A stretch of 42,791 nucleotides of DNA, from assembly GCA_017560095.1 (NCBI GenBank), contig JAFYOU010000042.1:1-42791 (forward strand), given 5' to 3'. Of this stretch, positions 1-8,179 are shown one piece after another (position 1 is the stretch's first letter; each line of letters starts with the position of its first letter). The notes beneath the pieces were generated by a model. That model ran no database searches. It had not been told where the DNA came from and was given only the letters and a program-made list of their open reading frames with translations. This DNA is from Candidatus Gastranaerophilales bacterium (lineage in GTDB: Bacteria; Cyanobacteriota; Vampirovibrionia; Gastranaerophilales; Gastranaerophilaceae). Made by a program: the position numbers and the translations under genes.

Positions 1-165
1 ACAATACCAAGCAAAAGTATTTCCATATCTATCCCTGCTTCTGCAATTACCAAATTTTGTCCTTGTGGGACAATTCTCTCGCCAAATAGTATTGTTGTAG
101 GTTATAACTTTACATCTATCCTCAAACTTATGCTTGCAAAATATACTCTTAATTAACCTAATCAT
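1..165 (-). CDS. Cys-rich small protein, cut by window edge
   Basis: The first 55 residues of a protein run off the left edge without a stop. Its ATG overlaps the TGA of the minor head gene (ATGA), so it is translationally coupled. It begins MIRLIKSIFCKHKFED, then has several further Cys residues. It resembles the 'short basic helix, FCKH, CxxC' mini zinc-ribbon proteins encoded at 13484-13699 and 16199-16381 in this window. Function unknown; a metal-binding small protein is an inference from the Cys/His content. Confidence 0.55.
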   Translation of the reverse strand, partial: MIRLIKSIFCKHKFEDRCKVITYNNTIWRENCPTRTKFGNCRSRDRYGNTFAWYC

Positions 166-1472
166 TTTAACTCGCTTCTAGCAATTCTTGCATTTTCTTT
201 GAATATATCCCATTTTTCAGGTTGTAAGTATTTCATTGATTGAAATTCTGATATTATAGTAGGCATAGTGTCAAATAATTCACCATATCCTCGTTTTTTT
301 GCTTGCGTCGCTAGTTTGCGATATTCATTTAATTGTTTTAAGTCTGATTTGTATTGTGCTTTAGATTTTTGTTGAGAAACAAAATATTTTCCTTGTTCTT
401 CTGATAAACTTGCTTTCCAGTCTGCATAGGTCATATTGGCTGGTATAAAATAAGACTTGCCACTTTTAGGGTCTGTGGCAATTCTTTCAAGTTTTGAATA
501 ATCCTCATCTTCTGAATAAGGAATTGTTACAGAACGGCAATTAGGGTGCATTGGTGGATAGTTTATGCCTTCTTCTGCCTCTGATAATGGAAATACCTTG
601 CCGTCAAGGTTTTGACAGATTTCTGACGTTCTACTATCGAGTGTGGCAACATATTTGTATTCTTCTATGCCTTGTGTTTGCTTGTAACTATCCTTTGTTG
701 CCTGATTTGCTATGTGATTAAATTCTGTTCTTGCCAATCTTTCACAATTAGAATATTTAACTCCCATTTTTTTTGAAATATCTCTGGCAATTTCTCTTGG
801 ATTTTTTCCCATAGCAACATCTTGTGCAAATGTCGTTTCTAAAGCGTCTATAAGACTGTTCTTGTCCTTCCAAATTCTACTTGAATAGTTTTCACCAAGC
901 CATTTTTCTTGAACGACTTTATCGATTATAGAGCTGTTTAAAGAATTAAAGCTTGAATAAACACCTACGGCTCTTTGGCTATCGTATGTTGAACGCATAT
1001 AGGCTTCTTCATAGGTTTTGCCTAATTTTACTGTAAATGCCTCATTCTCTTTCATATACATATTTTCTACCAAGAATTGTAATTGCATTTTTAAATAGTC
1101 AAGTCTTGATATATTTCTGCGTAAAGAATAAAGAATTTTGCCGTCTTTTGTTAAAGTTGAATAAATTTGTGATTTTAGCTTGTTTCTATAAGCAGGGTCA
1201 TAAGCATGTTTTGATAAATCGCTGAAATATTCCATAGCTTCTTGTCTAAAGCGTTTCAATTCGTCATTAGTCAGCAATTTTCTAGTATCTTGTATAGTAA
1301 TGCCTTGTTTTTCGGAATATCTACCAATAAATGCTTCGATTTCTTTATTCAGCTTGTTTATAGTGTCTTGGTACAGCTTTTTAAGGTCTTTTAGCAGTTC
1401 ATCTGATGATTTTTCTGCATTTAAAAGACGATTTTCGGCTCTGCTAATCCAATATTCTTCACTATTCAACAT
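162..1472 (-). CDS. Minor head protein, SPP1 gp7 / Mu F-like
   Basis: This 436-aa protein has an N-terminal helical half and, from about residue 195 to 320, the Mu F-like minor head domain. Visible family signatures are the segment with ARTEFNHIANQA, the motif LDSRTSEICQNLDGK and the closing MHPNCRS motif with conserved His and Cys. Proteins of this type sit at the portal vertex of the procapsid and are ejected or structural minor components. It follows the portal gene with an 11-bp overlap, the usual order in SPP1-like phages, which supports the call. Length is typical. Confidence 0.9.
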   Translation of the reverse strand: MLNSEEYWISRAENRLLNAEKSSDELLKDLKKLYQDTINKLNKEIEAFIGRYSEKQGITIQDTRKLLTNDELKRFRQEAMEYFSDLSKHAYDPAYRNKLKSQIYSTLTKDGKILYSLRRNISRLDYLKMQLQFLVENMYMKENEAFTVKLGKTYEEAYMRSTYDSQRAVGVYSSFNSLNSSIIDKVVQEKWLGENYSSRIWKDKNSLIDALETTFAQDVAMGKNPREIARDISKKMGVKYSNCERLARTEFNHIANQATKDSYKQTQGIEEYKYVATLDSRTSEICQNLDGKVFPLSEAEEGINYPPMHPNCRSVTIPYSEDEDYSKLERIATDPKSGKSYFIPANMTYADWKASLSEEQGKYFVSQQKSKAQYKSDLKQLNEYRKLATQAKKRGYGELFDTMPTIISEFQSMKYLQPEKWDIFKENARIARSELK

Positions 1473-2931
1473 TTGCTTCTGTTTCTTCTGTTACTTCTAT
1501 TTCTTCAATATTTTCATTATTGGTAGGAAAGTCAAAAGGATTTTCTTCTGTTGCGTTCTTTTCTTCTTCGGCTTCACGTCTTGCTTGTTCTATTGCATGG
1601 CTTTCAACAGCAGGGTTATAGTTGTCTAGCGTTTCTTGTGATACCAGTCCTTGTAATTTAGTAGCATTTTCGATTAATTCTGTCTCATTAATCATCATAT
1701 CTCTGTCCATAGTAACAACTACTTTGTATTTTGATGATATATCAGCAGATACCTTTTTAGTCCAGTCAAGATATTTGTCATAGAAATATTTTAATTTTTC
1801 GATAAATAGTTCAAATTCCATTTCTAAATCGTTGATATAAGTATCTGTGTCTTGAAAAGCTGATTTAATTGCAACACCACTAGGATTATTGCCTAATTGA
1901 ATGTCTTTAATATTTACTGTACTTGTAAATTCTTCAATATCTTTTTTGATATTTTCTAATTTTGTTTGAATTGAAGAAATGTTAGGGTCATTCTTAACCA
2001 AACTAACTCCGCCATCGCTATCAACAGCAACCATTTTAATTTCTTTCATATTGGTATATGCGTCAATCAGCTTTCCTGTTTCACTTGAATAGTTTTTAAG
2101 AACAACTAGTGTATCAAGGTCATCTCTTAATGTATCAACACTTTCAGAGTTCAATCTGTCGTATGCGTCAACATAAGATTTTACTATATTCAATAAAGGT
2201 TTTTCATCTTCTGAACCTTTTAAGGCAATGAAAGGTATTTTGTTCCAACTGTCCATATCCATGTGCTTTTCGGTTCTTTCAAATTTTAAAATACCATCTT
2301 TGTATTTAAAATAATGCACTTCTTCTGGTGTCCATAGTTCAGCTTTATCAACTTGTTCAAATTTGTTGTCCGTAAATACTTCAACTGTATAAGTTCTTGC
2401 TAAAGCCAATAATTCATCGTGGCTTTCATCTTCCCAGTATGGAAATATGGTTGTACTATTAACTCCCATCAAATTAAATTCTTGTTTTTGGTCGATATAA
2501 GGATAGATAAAACCAATTCCGCAATTAATAGCGTTTTGAATTAGCTTTTTGATAATTTTACGATTTTTGGCATTGAATAGGTTTTCCCATTCCGCTTGAT
2601 ATATTTCTTCTTCTTGTTCATTCTCGTAATTAGCTTCAATAGGCTCTAAGCTGATTACTGGAGGCTTGCCAAAGCAATAATTTACTTTTTGATTAACTGC
2701 TTTTCTATAAAAAGCGTTGGCTAATTTGACATTAGATACTTGCTTATTCTCTTTTTTTCCACCTTTGCCATCGGAGTATTCTCTTTTTTTGTTTTGTATT
2801 TCGGTATTCTGAACAGCGAAGTATTTTTCTGCCTCAATCATATCTTTAATTTTTATGTTATCATTTGCATTTTCTATTAATGCTCTTGTAAACTCTAAAA
2901 CATCAACCTCTTGATTGCCTATTTTCGCCAT
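1462..2931 (-). CDS. Portal protein, SPP1 gp6-like
   Basis: This 489-aa protein matches the SPP1 Gp6-type portal family in length and layout. It has an N-terminal KENKQVSNVKLANAFYRKAVNQKVNYCFGKPP segment (broken: KLANAFYRKAVNQKVNY is the usual 'nyFiveqLVdtkvnYllG' region), a central beta clip/wing, and a long helical stem with DDLDTLVVLKNY. The portal forms the dodecameric DNA channel at one capsid vertex and docks the terminase. The start ATG is preceded by AAAGGAATTCACAA, and a strong promoter lies about 35 bp upstream. The acidic C-terminal tail (many E residues) is common in portals. It leads a late operon. Confidence 0.9.
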   Translation of the reverse strand: MAKIGNQEVDVLEFTRALIENANDNIKIKDMIEAEKYFAVQNTEIQNKKREYSDGKGGKKENKQVSNVKLANAFYRKAVNQKVNYCFGKPPVISLEPIEANYENEQEEEIYQAEWENLFNAKNRKIIKKLIQNAINCGIGFIYPYIDQKQEFNLMGVNSTTIFPYWEDESHDELLALARTYTVEVFTDNKFEQVDKAELWTPEEVHYFKYKDGILKFERTEKHMDMDSWNKIPFIALKGSEDEKPLLNIVKSYVDAYDRLNSESVDTLRDDLDTLVVLKNYSSETGKLIDAYTNMKEIKMVAVDSDGGVSLVKNDPNISSIQTKLENIKKDIEEFTSTVNIKDIQLGNNPSGVAIKSAFQDTDTYINDLEMEFELFIEKLKYFYDKYLDWTKKVSADISSKYKVVVTMDRDMMINETELIENATKLQGLVSQETLDNYNPAVESHAIEQARREAEEEKNATEENPFDFPTNNENIEEIEVTEETEANVE

Positions 2932-2962
2932 TTGTGAATTCCTTTATCTTCCCTTTGTTAAC

Positions 2963-2991
2963 ATTTTAGCATATTTGTATATGCTTTTCAA
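2963..2991 (-). promoter_or_regulatory. Late-type promoter of the portal operon
   Basis: On the minus strand there is TTGAAA, a 17-bp spacer and TAAAAT, with the extended -10 form TATGC-TAAAAT. The spacer holds the inverted repeat AGCATAT-acaa-ATATGCT, which could be an operator. The same TATGCTAAAAT core recurs upstream of the RHH/ParB operon (10899-10927) and, as TATGCTATTAT, upstream of the holin-like gene (37707), suggesting a shared promoter class. Confidence 0.65.
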
Positions 2992-2999
2992 TTTGCCAT

Positions 3000-3023
3000 A
3001 AAAAAAACCGCCTTTTTGGCGGT
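3000..3023 (-). terminator. Rho-independent terminator
   Basis: On the minus strand a perfect ACCGCC/GGCGGT stem with an AAAAA loop is followed by eight T residues. It ends the small-gene cassette at 3054-4961 immediately before the portal promoter, insulating the two transcription units. Confidence 0.9.
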
Positions 3024-3053
3024 GAGTAAACAAAAATTTTCGGAATTAAGTCT

Positions 3054-3308
3054 TTATTGAACTTCGTCTTGCATTTCTTCCCATGCAATATTGTAAAGTC
3101 TGTCAAATTCTGCTTTATCTGTTAGCATTAAATTTCTTACTTCATCTCTGGCTTGTATTCTAGCCTTTTTTTCAATTTCTTCTTGATTCAAGAATGTTCC
3201 ATCAGCAATAATTTTGTCTTGATAAAATTTTGATATTTTGCCTACAAGTATAGCCCATTTGTGCATTTGTAAATTTTCTGCAAATTCTTGTTCTAGTGTA
3301 ATTTCCAT
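3054..3308 (-). CDS. Hypothetical 84-aa acidic protein
   Basis: I do not recognise this gene. It is predicted to be mostly alpha-helical and acidic, with no membrane segment or Cys. It is the last gene of a six-gene cassette (3054-4961), starting three bases after its upstream neighbour ends. A good ribosome site (AAAGGAGATGTAGGAA) precedes the ATG. Confidence 0.7.
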   Translation of the reverse strand: MEITLEQEFAENLQMHKWAILVGKISKFYQDKIIADGTFLNQEEIEKKARIQARDEVRNLMLTDKAEFDRLYNIAWEEMQDEVQ

Positions 3309-3311
3309 TTC

Positions 3312-3713
3312 CTACATCTCCTTTAATATCTGTTCTATCACATAAATACATTCTGTCTTCATTTCTTCCGTTGTCCATCTTTTGTCTTTTATGTGGTTTG
3401 GCTTAAATTCTTCAAAAAAATAATGTTCGTAAATTCCAAAATAGTCATTAACATGGTTATAATCCCAACCAATATACCATTTTTTGCCATCACCAAAGTC
3501 CCTAAAGTTGCTATAACTCAAACCACCATGGCAATCTATTTGAAACATCTTATCGTTGTCATAATCAACTTTATAAATAGCTATTTCTGGTCTAATTGAC
3601 ACATAACAACAAGGATGAGTTCCATAGCTAACAACCTTATAATCAAATCCTTTATATGTTCCGCTTTCAAGAATTTCCATCGTCATTTCTGACTTATATT
3701 CCATTTGTTTCAT
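3312..3713 (-). CDS. Phage protein with CHGGLSYS motif
   Basis: This 133-aa soluble protein contains CHGGLSYS at about residues 71-78, then WYIGWDYNHVNDYFG and a C-terminal EEMKTECIYVIEQILKE helix. I know this pattern (CHGGLTYs ... WwiGFDcaHagD ... yVieE) from a widespread phage and plasmid family of unknown function. The conserved His, Cys and Asp suggest an enzyme or metal site, but that is inference. Start chosen at the first Met, preceded by AAGGAAAACAAA. It overlaps the upstream gene by 20 bp. Confidence 0.8.
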   Translation of the reverse strand: MKQMEYKSEMTMEILESGTYKGFDYKVVSYGTHPCCYVSIRPEIAIYKVDYDNDKMFQIDCHGGLSYSNFRDFGDGKKWYIGWDYNHVNDYFGIYEHYFFEEFKPNHIKDKRWTTEEMKTECIYVIEQILKEM

Positions 3714-3912
3714 TTTGTTTTCCTTCTAATGTTTCAATAATTTTTTTGTTTGTCAATTCAGATAATTCTTCTTGCGTTAGTTCTTCGTTGTCAAATCTTA
3801 ACTCATTCATTGTTTTAAAATATAGGTTATGAGCACTTGCACCAATTAATGTTAATTTTCCATCTTCATTAACGATTATTTTGCTGTTTCTGTTTATTTT
3901 TAATGTTTTCAT
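3694..3912 (-). CDS. Hypothetical 72-aa protein
   Basis: Not recognised. It has a beta-rich N-terminal half (lysine- and asparagine-rich strands ending in DGKLTLIG) and an acidic helical second half (ELTQEELSELTNK). The start is preceded by AAAAAGGTATATTTTATT. It overlaps the following gene by 20 bp, so the two are probably co-translated. Confidence 0.65.
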   Translation of the reverse strand: MKTLKINRNSKIIVNEDGKLTLIGASAHNLYFKTMNELRFDNEELTQEELSELTNKKIIETLEGKQNETNGI

Positions 3913-3970
3913 AATAAAATATACCTTTTTGTTTTTAATACGTCTTAAAACTTATCCTAGCGTGTTCTAA

Positions 3971-4516
3971 TTAATCATTTATGCTGTATGTCCAAGTTTT
4001 TAATTTGCTAGTGCCATATTTTTTCAAATATGTGTTTAATCTTTTGGTAAATTTTACGATTTCTTCTTTTACTGCCTCTATTAAAATTTCAACATCTTCA
4101 TCTGTTGCTTCTGAATAAATATCTGTTGGAAATCTATCGGCATATTCTTGATTTACAAATTTTACTGCCATATCATTGTTGTAATAGTTTTTTATAAAAT
4201 AAATTTTGCTTTCTTTTAGGTTTTTTAGCTGTCTGTTTAAGTCAAAAAGATTGTCGTTTATAAATGTAATTGCTTGAACATCACATTTTTTTAATGCTTG
4301 TTTGTAAGTATCTGTTCCTGCGTGACAGTCCATAACTTCGTCATAAGAATAACAAAAACTTGTTTTAATGTGTGGCTTGTGAAAAGCCATCATTCCTGCT
4401 GATAATTGAACAACATTTGTAATATCGCTTTCAAAGTATTTTTTCATTTTTTCGCTATTTTTGAATGTTGTTTGTAAAATATTTTCGATGTATTGATTTT
4501 TTAATTCTTTATTCAT
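3971..4516 (-). CDS. Hypothetical 181-aa protein
   Basis: Not recognised. It is predicted helical and soluble, with no signal peptide. Visible features are AGMMAFHKPHIKTSFCYSYDE and DCHAGTD (broken: the CYSYDEVMDCHAG stretch is rich in Cys, His and Asp) and a lysine-rich C-terminus. It begins six bases after the upstream gene's stop. The cassette context (own early promoter, located between terminase and portal) suggests a non-structural accessory or moron gene. Confidence 0.7.
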   Translation of the reverse strand: MNKELKNQYIENILQTTFKNSEKMKKYFESDITNVVQLSAGMMAFHKPHIKTSFCYSYDEVMDCHAGTDTYKQALKKCDVQAITFINDNLFDLNRQLKNLKESKIYFIKNYYNNDMAVKFVNQEYADRFPTDIYSEATDEDVEILIEAVKEEIVKFTKRLNTYLKKYGTSKLKTWTYSIND

Positions 4517-4522
4517 TTTTGT

Positions 4523-4786
4523 TTACCTCATTAAATTTTTCTTTATTCTTGCGATTAAAGTTAAATCAACTGTACCTAGCCATCTCCAATCTTTTGCATA
4601 TTTGTGGGTTTGACTTTTAAAATCTTTTAACGGTTCGTATTTTCCTACCCATTTGCTATTTGTGAAGGGTACATCTGCGTCTTTTAATTCTTCTTCAATT
4701 TTAGCTAAACAGTCCTCTGCTCCACTTAATACAAATCTTTGAGTTCTTCTTTGTTTGTCATAAAAAATGTGAACGTATTTTTCCAT
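4523..4786 (-). CDS. Hypothetical 87-aa basic protein
   Basis: Not recognised. It is a small basic protein with an N-terminal beta strand (YVHIFYDKQRRTQRFVLSG), a helical middle and the Trp-containing segment KDWRWLGTVDLT. The start is preceded by AAGGAGTAAACAAA. It is the second gene of the early-promoter cassette. Confidence 0.7.
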   Translation of the reverse strand: MEKYVHIFYDKQRRTQRFVLSGAEDCLAKIEEELKDADVPFTNSKWVGKYEPLKDFKSQTHKYAKDWRWLGTVDLTLIARIKKNLMR

Positions 4787-4814
4787 TTTGTTTACTCCTT
4801 ATAAGATGGCCCAA

Positions 4815-4961
4815 TTAAAGAGCCATCAATTTTGCTAAACATTGAACTGATTGTTCGTAGAAGAATTGTTTATCTTCGTTGTCATAACAATCTTCTGTTA
4901 AGTATTTTGCATACATTTCAATAAGTTGTTTTAATGTAGATTTCATTTGTTGTTTTTCCAT
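4815..4961 (-). CDS. Hypothetical 48-aa helical protein
   Basis: A short ORF begins MEKQQMKSTLKQLIEMYAKY and ends with LAKLMAL before a TAA. It is entirely helical in appearance with one DCYDNEDK acidic segment. It is the promoter-proximal gene of the 3-5 kb cassette: the start lies about 30 bp downstream of the early promoter at 4996-5024, after the AATTAAGGGTAAACAAAA leader. Unknown function. Confidence 0.6.
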   Translation of the reverse strand: MEKQQMKSTLKQLIEMYAKYLTEDCYDNEDKQFFYEQSVQCLAKLMAL

Positions 4962-4995
4962 TTTTGTTTACCCTTAATTAACTATTTACATATAC

Positions 4996-5024
4996 ATTAT
5001 ACTATGGAAAAAATAATTTTGCAA
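4996..5024 (-). promoter_or_regulatory. Early-class promoter (TTGCAA box), cassette promoter
   Basis: On the minus strand there is AAGTATTGCAAAATTAT, with TTGCAA as -35, a 17-bp spacer and TATAAT. The downstream leader carries TAGTTAATTAAGG. Four other minus-strand promoters in the window share both the -35 neighbourhood and the leader (18128, 20121, 24838, 32439). Confidence 0.85.
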
Positions 5025-5080
5025 TACTTTATTATTAAAAATGGTACAAATGTATTACTTTTTTTACAAAAAGTTACAAG

Positions 5081-6484
5081 TTAATGTAAAAATTCAATAC
5101 TTGGTCGTTTAGTTAGTTGTCTGATAATTGAAGCACATGCGTCTGGACAGTCATCGTGTAGTGCGTTTTCATTATATGACTGTATTTGCCTAATAAAGAA
5201 CTCGTCCGTTTCTGGTAAAAATAAAATATCTTTCCAGTATGAATATAAATAGTTCATAATTTTCACATGCTTATTCATATCTTCGTGATATTGAATAAAG
5301 TTATTAGCTTTAGCTGTAAAGCCTTTATCGTCATTATTTTCTGTGTATATGCTTCCTGTTTTGTATTTGTATCTTAATGCCTTGATTTCTGCTATACAAT
5401 CGTCAATATGTTTATCCCAATGCTTACCAAATATAATAATTTTGTCTTTTCCATCAATTTTTGTCATTTTAGCAATAGCAAATGCTGTTCCGTCTGCACC
5501 ACCAAAAGATTTATCAACCAAGCCTATTCCATTGTAAATTAGTGCCTCGTTATCAGCAAAATTAAGCCCTTTGAAATTAGTATTGATATTTGTATTAGGT
5601 TCTTGCTGTCTTTGTGCATAGAATACCCAAGGAGTTCTTTCTCTCTCCTCCAATAGCATTTCTGTTGATATTTTTTCTTCCCAAACGGATTTTTCATCAA
5701 CTAATGCCTTAATACATACTTCATCCCAATGTTTTTTCCATTTTTCTTTTTGTTCGCTTGTTAAATTATTTCCATATTTGCCTTCATTTTTAATATATCC
5801 TGTTAAGTCATCTTCATGAAGTCTTTGCATAATGATAATTGTAGGCACATCAGAACGTCTTAAACGAGTAGTTAATTTTCTTGTATAAAATTCCACACAT
5901 AAATCTCTTTTTGTTTCATACATTTCATCTCCAGCTTTCATAACGTCATCTAATATCAATGCACCACAAAAGCCTTCAACTGCTGGATTGCCTGCGTCAA
6001 GACCAGTAATAGTACCACCAATAGAGCCTGCTGTTAAGCCTGCTCTACCGATAGAACCCTCAATACTCCAGTTTGCCTTACTTTTTTTATCTTTCTTTAA
6101 TGAATATCCCCACATAATCTGATATGGCTCTGACTTTATTATTTCCATAATTTCAGATGACAGCTTTTGAATTAATTTATCTGAATATGAGGTATATAGA
6201 AAACAAATATTTTTATTTCGTGCGAAACACCACGATTTAAAATACTCAATTATTATAGACTTACCAAAACCAGTAGGCAAGTTAATTAATAAATTTTTTG
6301 TTGTATGATATTTAGCCCTAGCCTCTAATTGTTCAATAATTTCTTCGTGGAATGATTTAAACGTAAAATGGCTACCAGTCATATAATAATGAACAACTTT
6401 AATGAAAACCTTTAAACTGTTTTCACAAGCTAATTTTAAAATGCCTCTTTCTTCATCTGTTTTGAAATCTTCTGTAAATATCAT
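5081..6484 (-). CDS. terL: Terminase large subunit
   Basis: The 467-aa TerL packages DNA into the procapsid. The N-terminal ATPase has a Walker A motif NLPTGFGKS (about residues 66-74), a Walker B GALILDD (about 174-180) and the coupling segment MQRLHEDDLTG. The C-terminal RNase H-like nuclease shows the expected acidic residues: GLVDKSFGG, YTENNDDKG and the final DDCPDACA. Its ATG overlaps the TerS stop (ATGA). Length and motif order are normal, so it looks intact. Confidence 0.95.
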   Translation of the reverse strand: MIFTEDFKTDEERGILKLACENSLKVFIKVVHYYMTGSHFTFKSFHEEIIEQLEARAKYHTTKNLLINLPTGFGKSIIIEYFKSWCFARNKNICFLYTSYSDKLIQKLSSEIMEIIKSEPYQIMWGYSLKKDKKSKANWSIEGSIGRAGLTAGSIGGTITGLDAGNPAVEGFCGALILDDVMKAGDEMYETKRDLCVEFYTRKLTTRLRRSDVPTIIIMQRLHEDDLTGYIKNEGKYGNNLTSEQKEKWKKHWDEVCIKALVDEKSVWEEKISTEMLLEERERTPWVFYAQRQQEPNTNINTNFKGLNFADNEALIYNGIGLVDKSFGGADGTAFAIAKMTKIDGKDKIIIFGKHWDKHIDDCIAEIKALRYKYKTGSIYTENNDDKGFTAKANNFIQYHEDMNKHVKIMNYLYSYWKDILFLPETDEFFIRQIQSYNENALHDDCPDACASIIRQLTKRPSIEFLH

Positions 6485-6882
6485 AACTCTTTAATTTTGT
6501 TCATAACTTTTTCTATGATTTTTTCGTTTGTTATTTCTAAATTAGCATTGGTATTTATGATTTCTTGTGCTGTTGAAAATTCTTGTTTACGTTTTCTTTC
6601 TAAATACCATTGTGCTGTTTTGATGTCGTCTAGGTTCTGATATAATGTGTGCTTAGCCTTTAGAATTGGGTTTAATTTCCACCTTGTTATTTTGTCCGAG
6701 AAATCAGGGTTGTCCCTAATGTAGTCATAGAACGTACTTTCGGGTACTTCTGCAAAAACACACGCTTCTGAATTGTTACAGCCCATCTTAAAGGCTGTTT
6801 CCAATTTTCGTAGTTCTTCTTCCTGAATTTTTGCGGGTCTGCCTCGTTTTTTATAATCCTTCGGGTCTTTCTTTTTAGTCAT
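6481..6882 (-). CDS. terS: Terminase small subunit
   Basis: This 133-aa protein begins with a basic KKRGRPAK segment followed by a helix-turn-helix (EEELRKLETAFKMGCNNSEACVFAEVPESTFYDYI), the usual layout of DNA-recognising small terminase subunits, and a C-terminal oligomerisation region. It sits immediately before terL with an ATGA overlap. It overlaps the end of the upstream sugar-nucleotide gene by 8 bp, placing packaging and DNA-modification genes in one operon. Confidence 0.85.
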   Translation of the reverse strand: MTKKKDPKDYKKRGRPAKIQEEELRKLETAFKMGCNNSEACVFAEVPESTFYDYIRDNPDFSDKITRWKLNPILKAKHTLYQNLDDIKTAQWYLERKRKQEFSTAQEIINTNANLEITNEKIIEKVMNKIKEL

Positions 6883-8179
6883 ATTTTTTACCTATTCTTT
6901 CATATTTAAAACCTATGCTTTTCATTTCTTCTTCATCTAATAGGTTTCTGTAATCAAGTAATATGTCATCTCTCATTGATGTCAGTATTAATTTATAGTC
7001 CAAGTTTTTAAATTCTTCCCACTCTGTTAATATAACCAACATATCAACTGCATAGGCACATAGTTTTGGACATTCATAATAGTTAACTTTATCGCCTAAT
7101 ATCTTTTTAGCATTTTCATTGGCTTTTGGGTCATATACTTCAAGAATGAGGTCTTTTTCATTTAAAAGATGTTGTATGATTTCTATTGCTGGACTTTCCC
7201 TACAATCATCTGTATTGTTTTTAAATGCTAAACCATATATTGCTATTCTAATTTGTTTTTCGCCATGTGGGTTTAATTCTTTTGCTTTGTCTGCAATTTT
7301 CTTTGCTATTTTCATTTTTCTAAAGTTATTACCATTGATTACTGTATCAACCAATGACATTTTAGAGTCAAATTCTTTTGATGTTTCTAATAGTGCTTTA
7401 GTATCTTTAGGAAAACAACTACCACCAAATCCTATGCCTGCATTTAAGAACTTATTACCAATCCTGCTATCTAATCCCATACCTTTAGCAACAAATTCTA
7501 CATTTGCGCCTGCTTTCTCACATAAGTCTGCTATTTCATTAATATAGTGTATTTTCAAGGCTAGGAAAGCGTTTGAGGCATATTTTATTAATTCAGATGA
7601 ACGTCTATCTGTAAATAAAACATTCTTGTCTTGATATAATTGCTGTAATAAGTTTTTTGCTTTTTCGCTATTTGTACCTATAACAATTCTGTCTGGGTTA
7701 AAGAAGTCATGTAAAGCAAAGCCTTCTCGTAAAAATTCTGGCATTGATACTATATCGCAATTTTCATTATTGATTATTTCTTCTACCATATCACCTGTGC
7801 CTACTGGTACAGTTGATTTAATTGCTATAACGATATGTCTGTCTATTTCACATTCTGCTATTTCTTTTGAGGCTTCTTTGATATAAGTTAAGTCAGCTTT
7901 ATTTGTGTTTGGTTCTGTTGGTGTACCAACTGCTAATATAACTAAATCAGCATTTTGTATTCCTTCTTTGATTGAATATGCAAAAGTTAATTTTCCTTCT
8001 TGAACTGTTTTATCGAAAAGTTCTTTTAGATTATCTTCGTAGATATCTATTTGACCTTTATTTAGTCTTTCAACTTTATCAATATTTTTGTCGATGCAAC
8101 ATACATTATGCCCTAAACTAGCAAAACCAACTCCTGTTGGCAATCCTACATATCCAGTACCTATAATACTTATATTCAT
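6875..8179 (-). CDS. ugd: UDP-glucose 6-dehydrogenase
   Basis: This 434-aa enzyme oxidises UDP-glucose to UDP-glucuronate with two NAD+. The N-terminal Rossmann motif is GTGYVGLPTG (residues 7-16), the catalytic Cys is in FGGSCFPKDT (Cys 255), and the substrate segment is near PEFLREG (148-154). Length matches UDP-glucose/GDP-mannose dehydrogenases. It directly follows a UDP-glucuronate decarboxylase gene (4-bp overlap), so the pair should convert UDP-glucose to UDP-xylose. The adjacent glycosyltransferase suggests that the sugar is meant for phage DNA rather than a cell surface. Confidence 0.93.
   Translation of the reverse strand: MNISIIGTGYVGLPTGVGFASLGHNVCCIDKNIDKVERLNKGQIDIYEDNLKELFDKTVQEGKLTFAYSIKEGIQNADLVILAVGTPTEPNTNKADLTYIKEASKEIAECEIDRHIVIAIKSTVPVGTGDMVEEIINNENCDIVSMPEFLREGFALHDFFNPDRIVIGTNSEKAKNLLQQLYQDKNVLFTDRRSSELIKYASNAFLALKIHYINEIADLCEKAGANVEFVAKGMGLDSRIGNKFLNAGIGFGGSCFPKDTKALLETSKEFDSKMSLVDTVINGNNFRKMKIAKKIADKAKELNPHGEKQIRIAIYGLAFKNNTDDCRESPAIEIIQHLLNEKDLILEVYDPKANENAKKILGDKVNYYECPKLCAYAVDMLVILTEWEEFKNLDYKLILTSMRDDILLDYRNLLDEEEMKSIGFKYERIGKKYD

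Noticed and set aside
6881-6883. One-base uncertainty in some boundaries
   Set aside because: Hand counting of a few lines differs by one base from the reading frame length; I used the frame-consistent coordinates and do not treat this as a frameshift.
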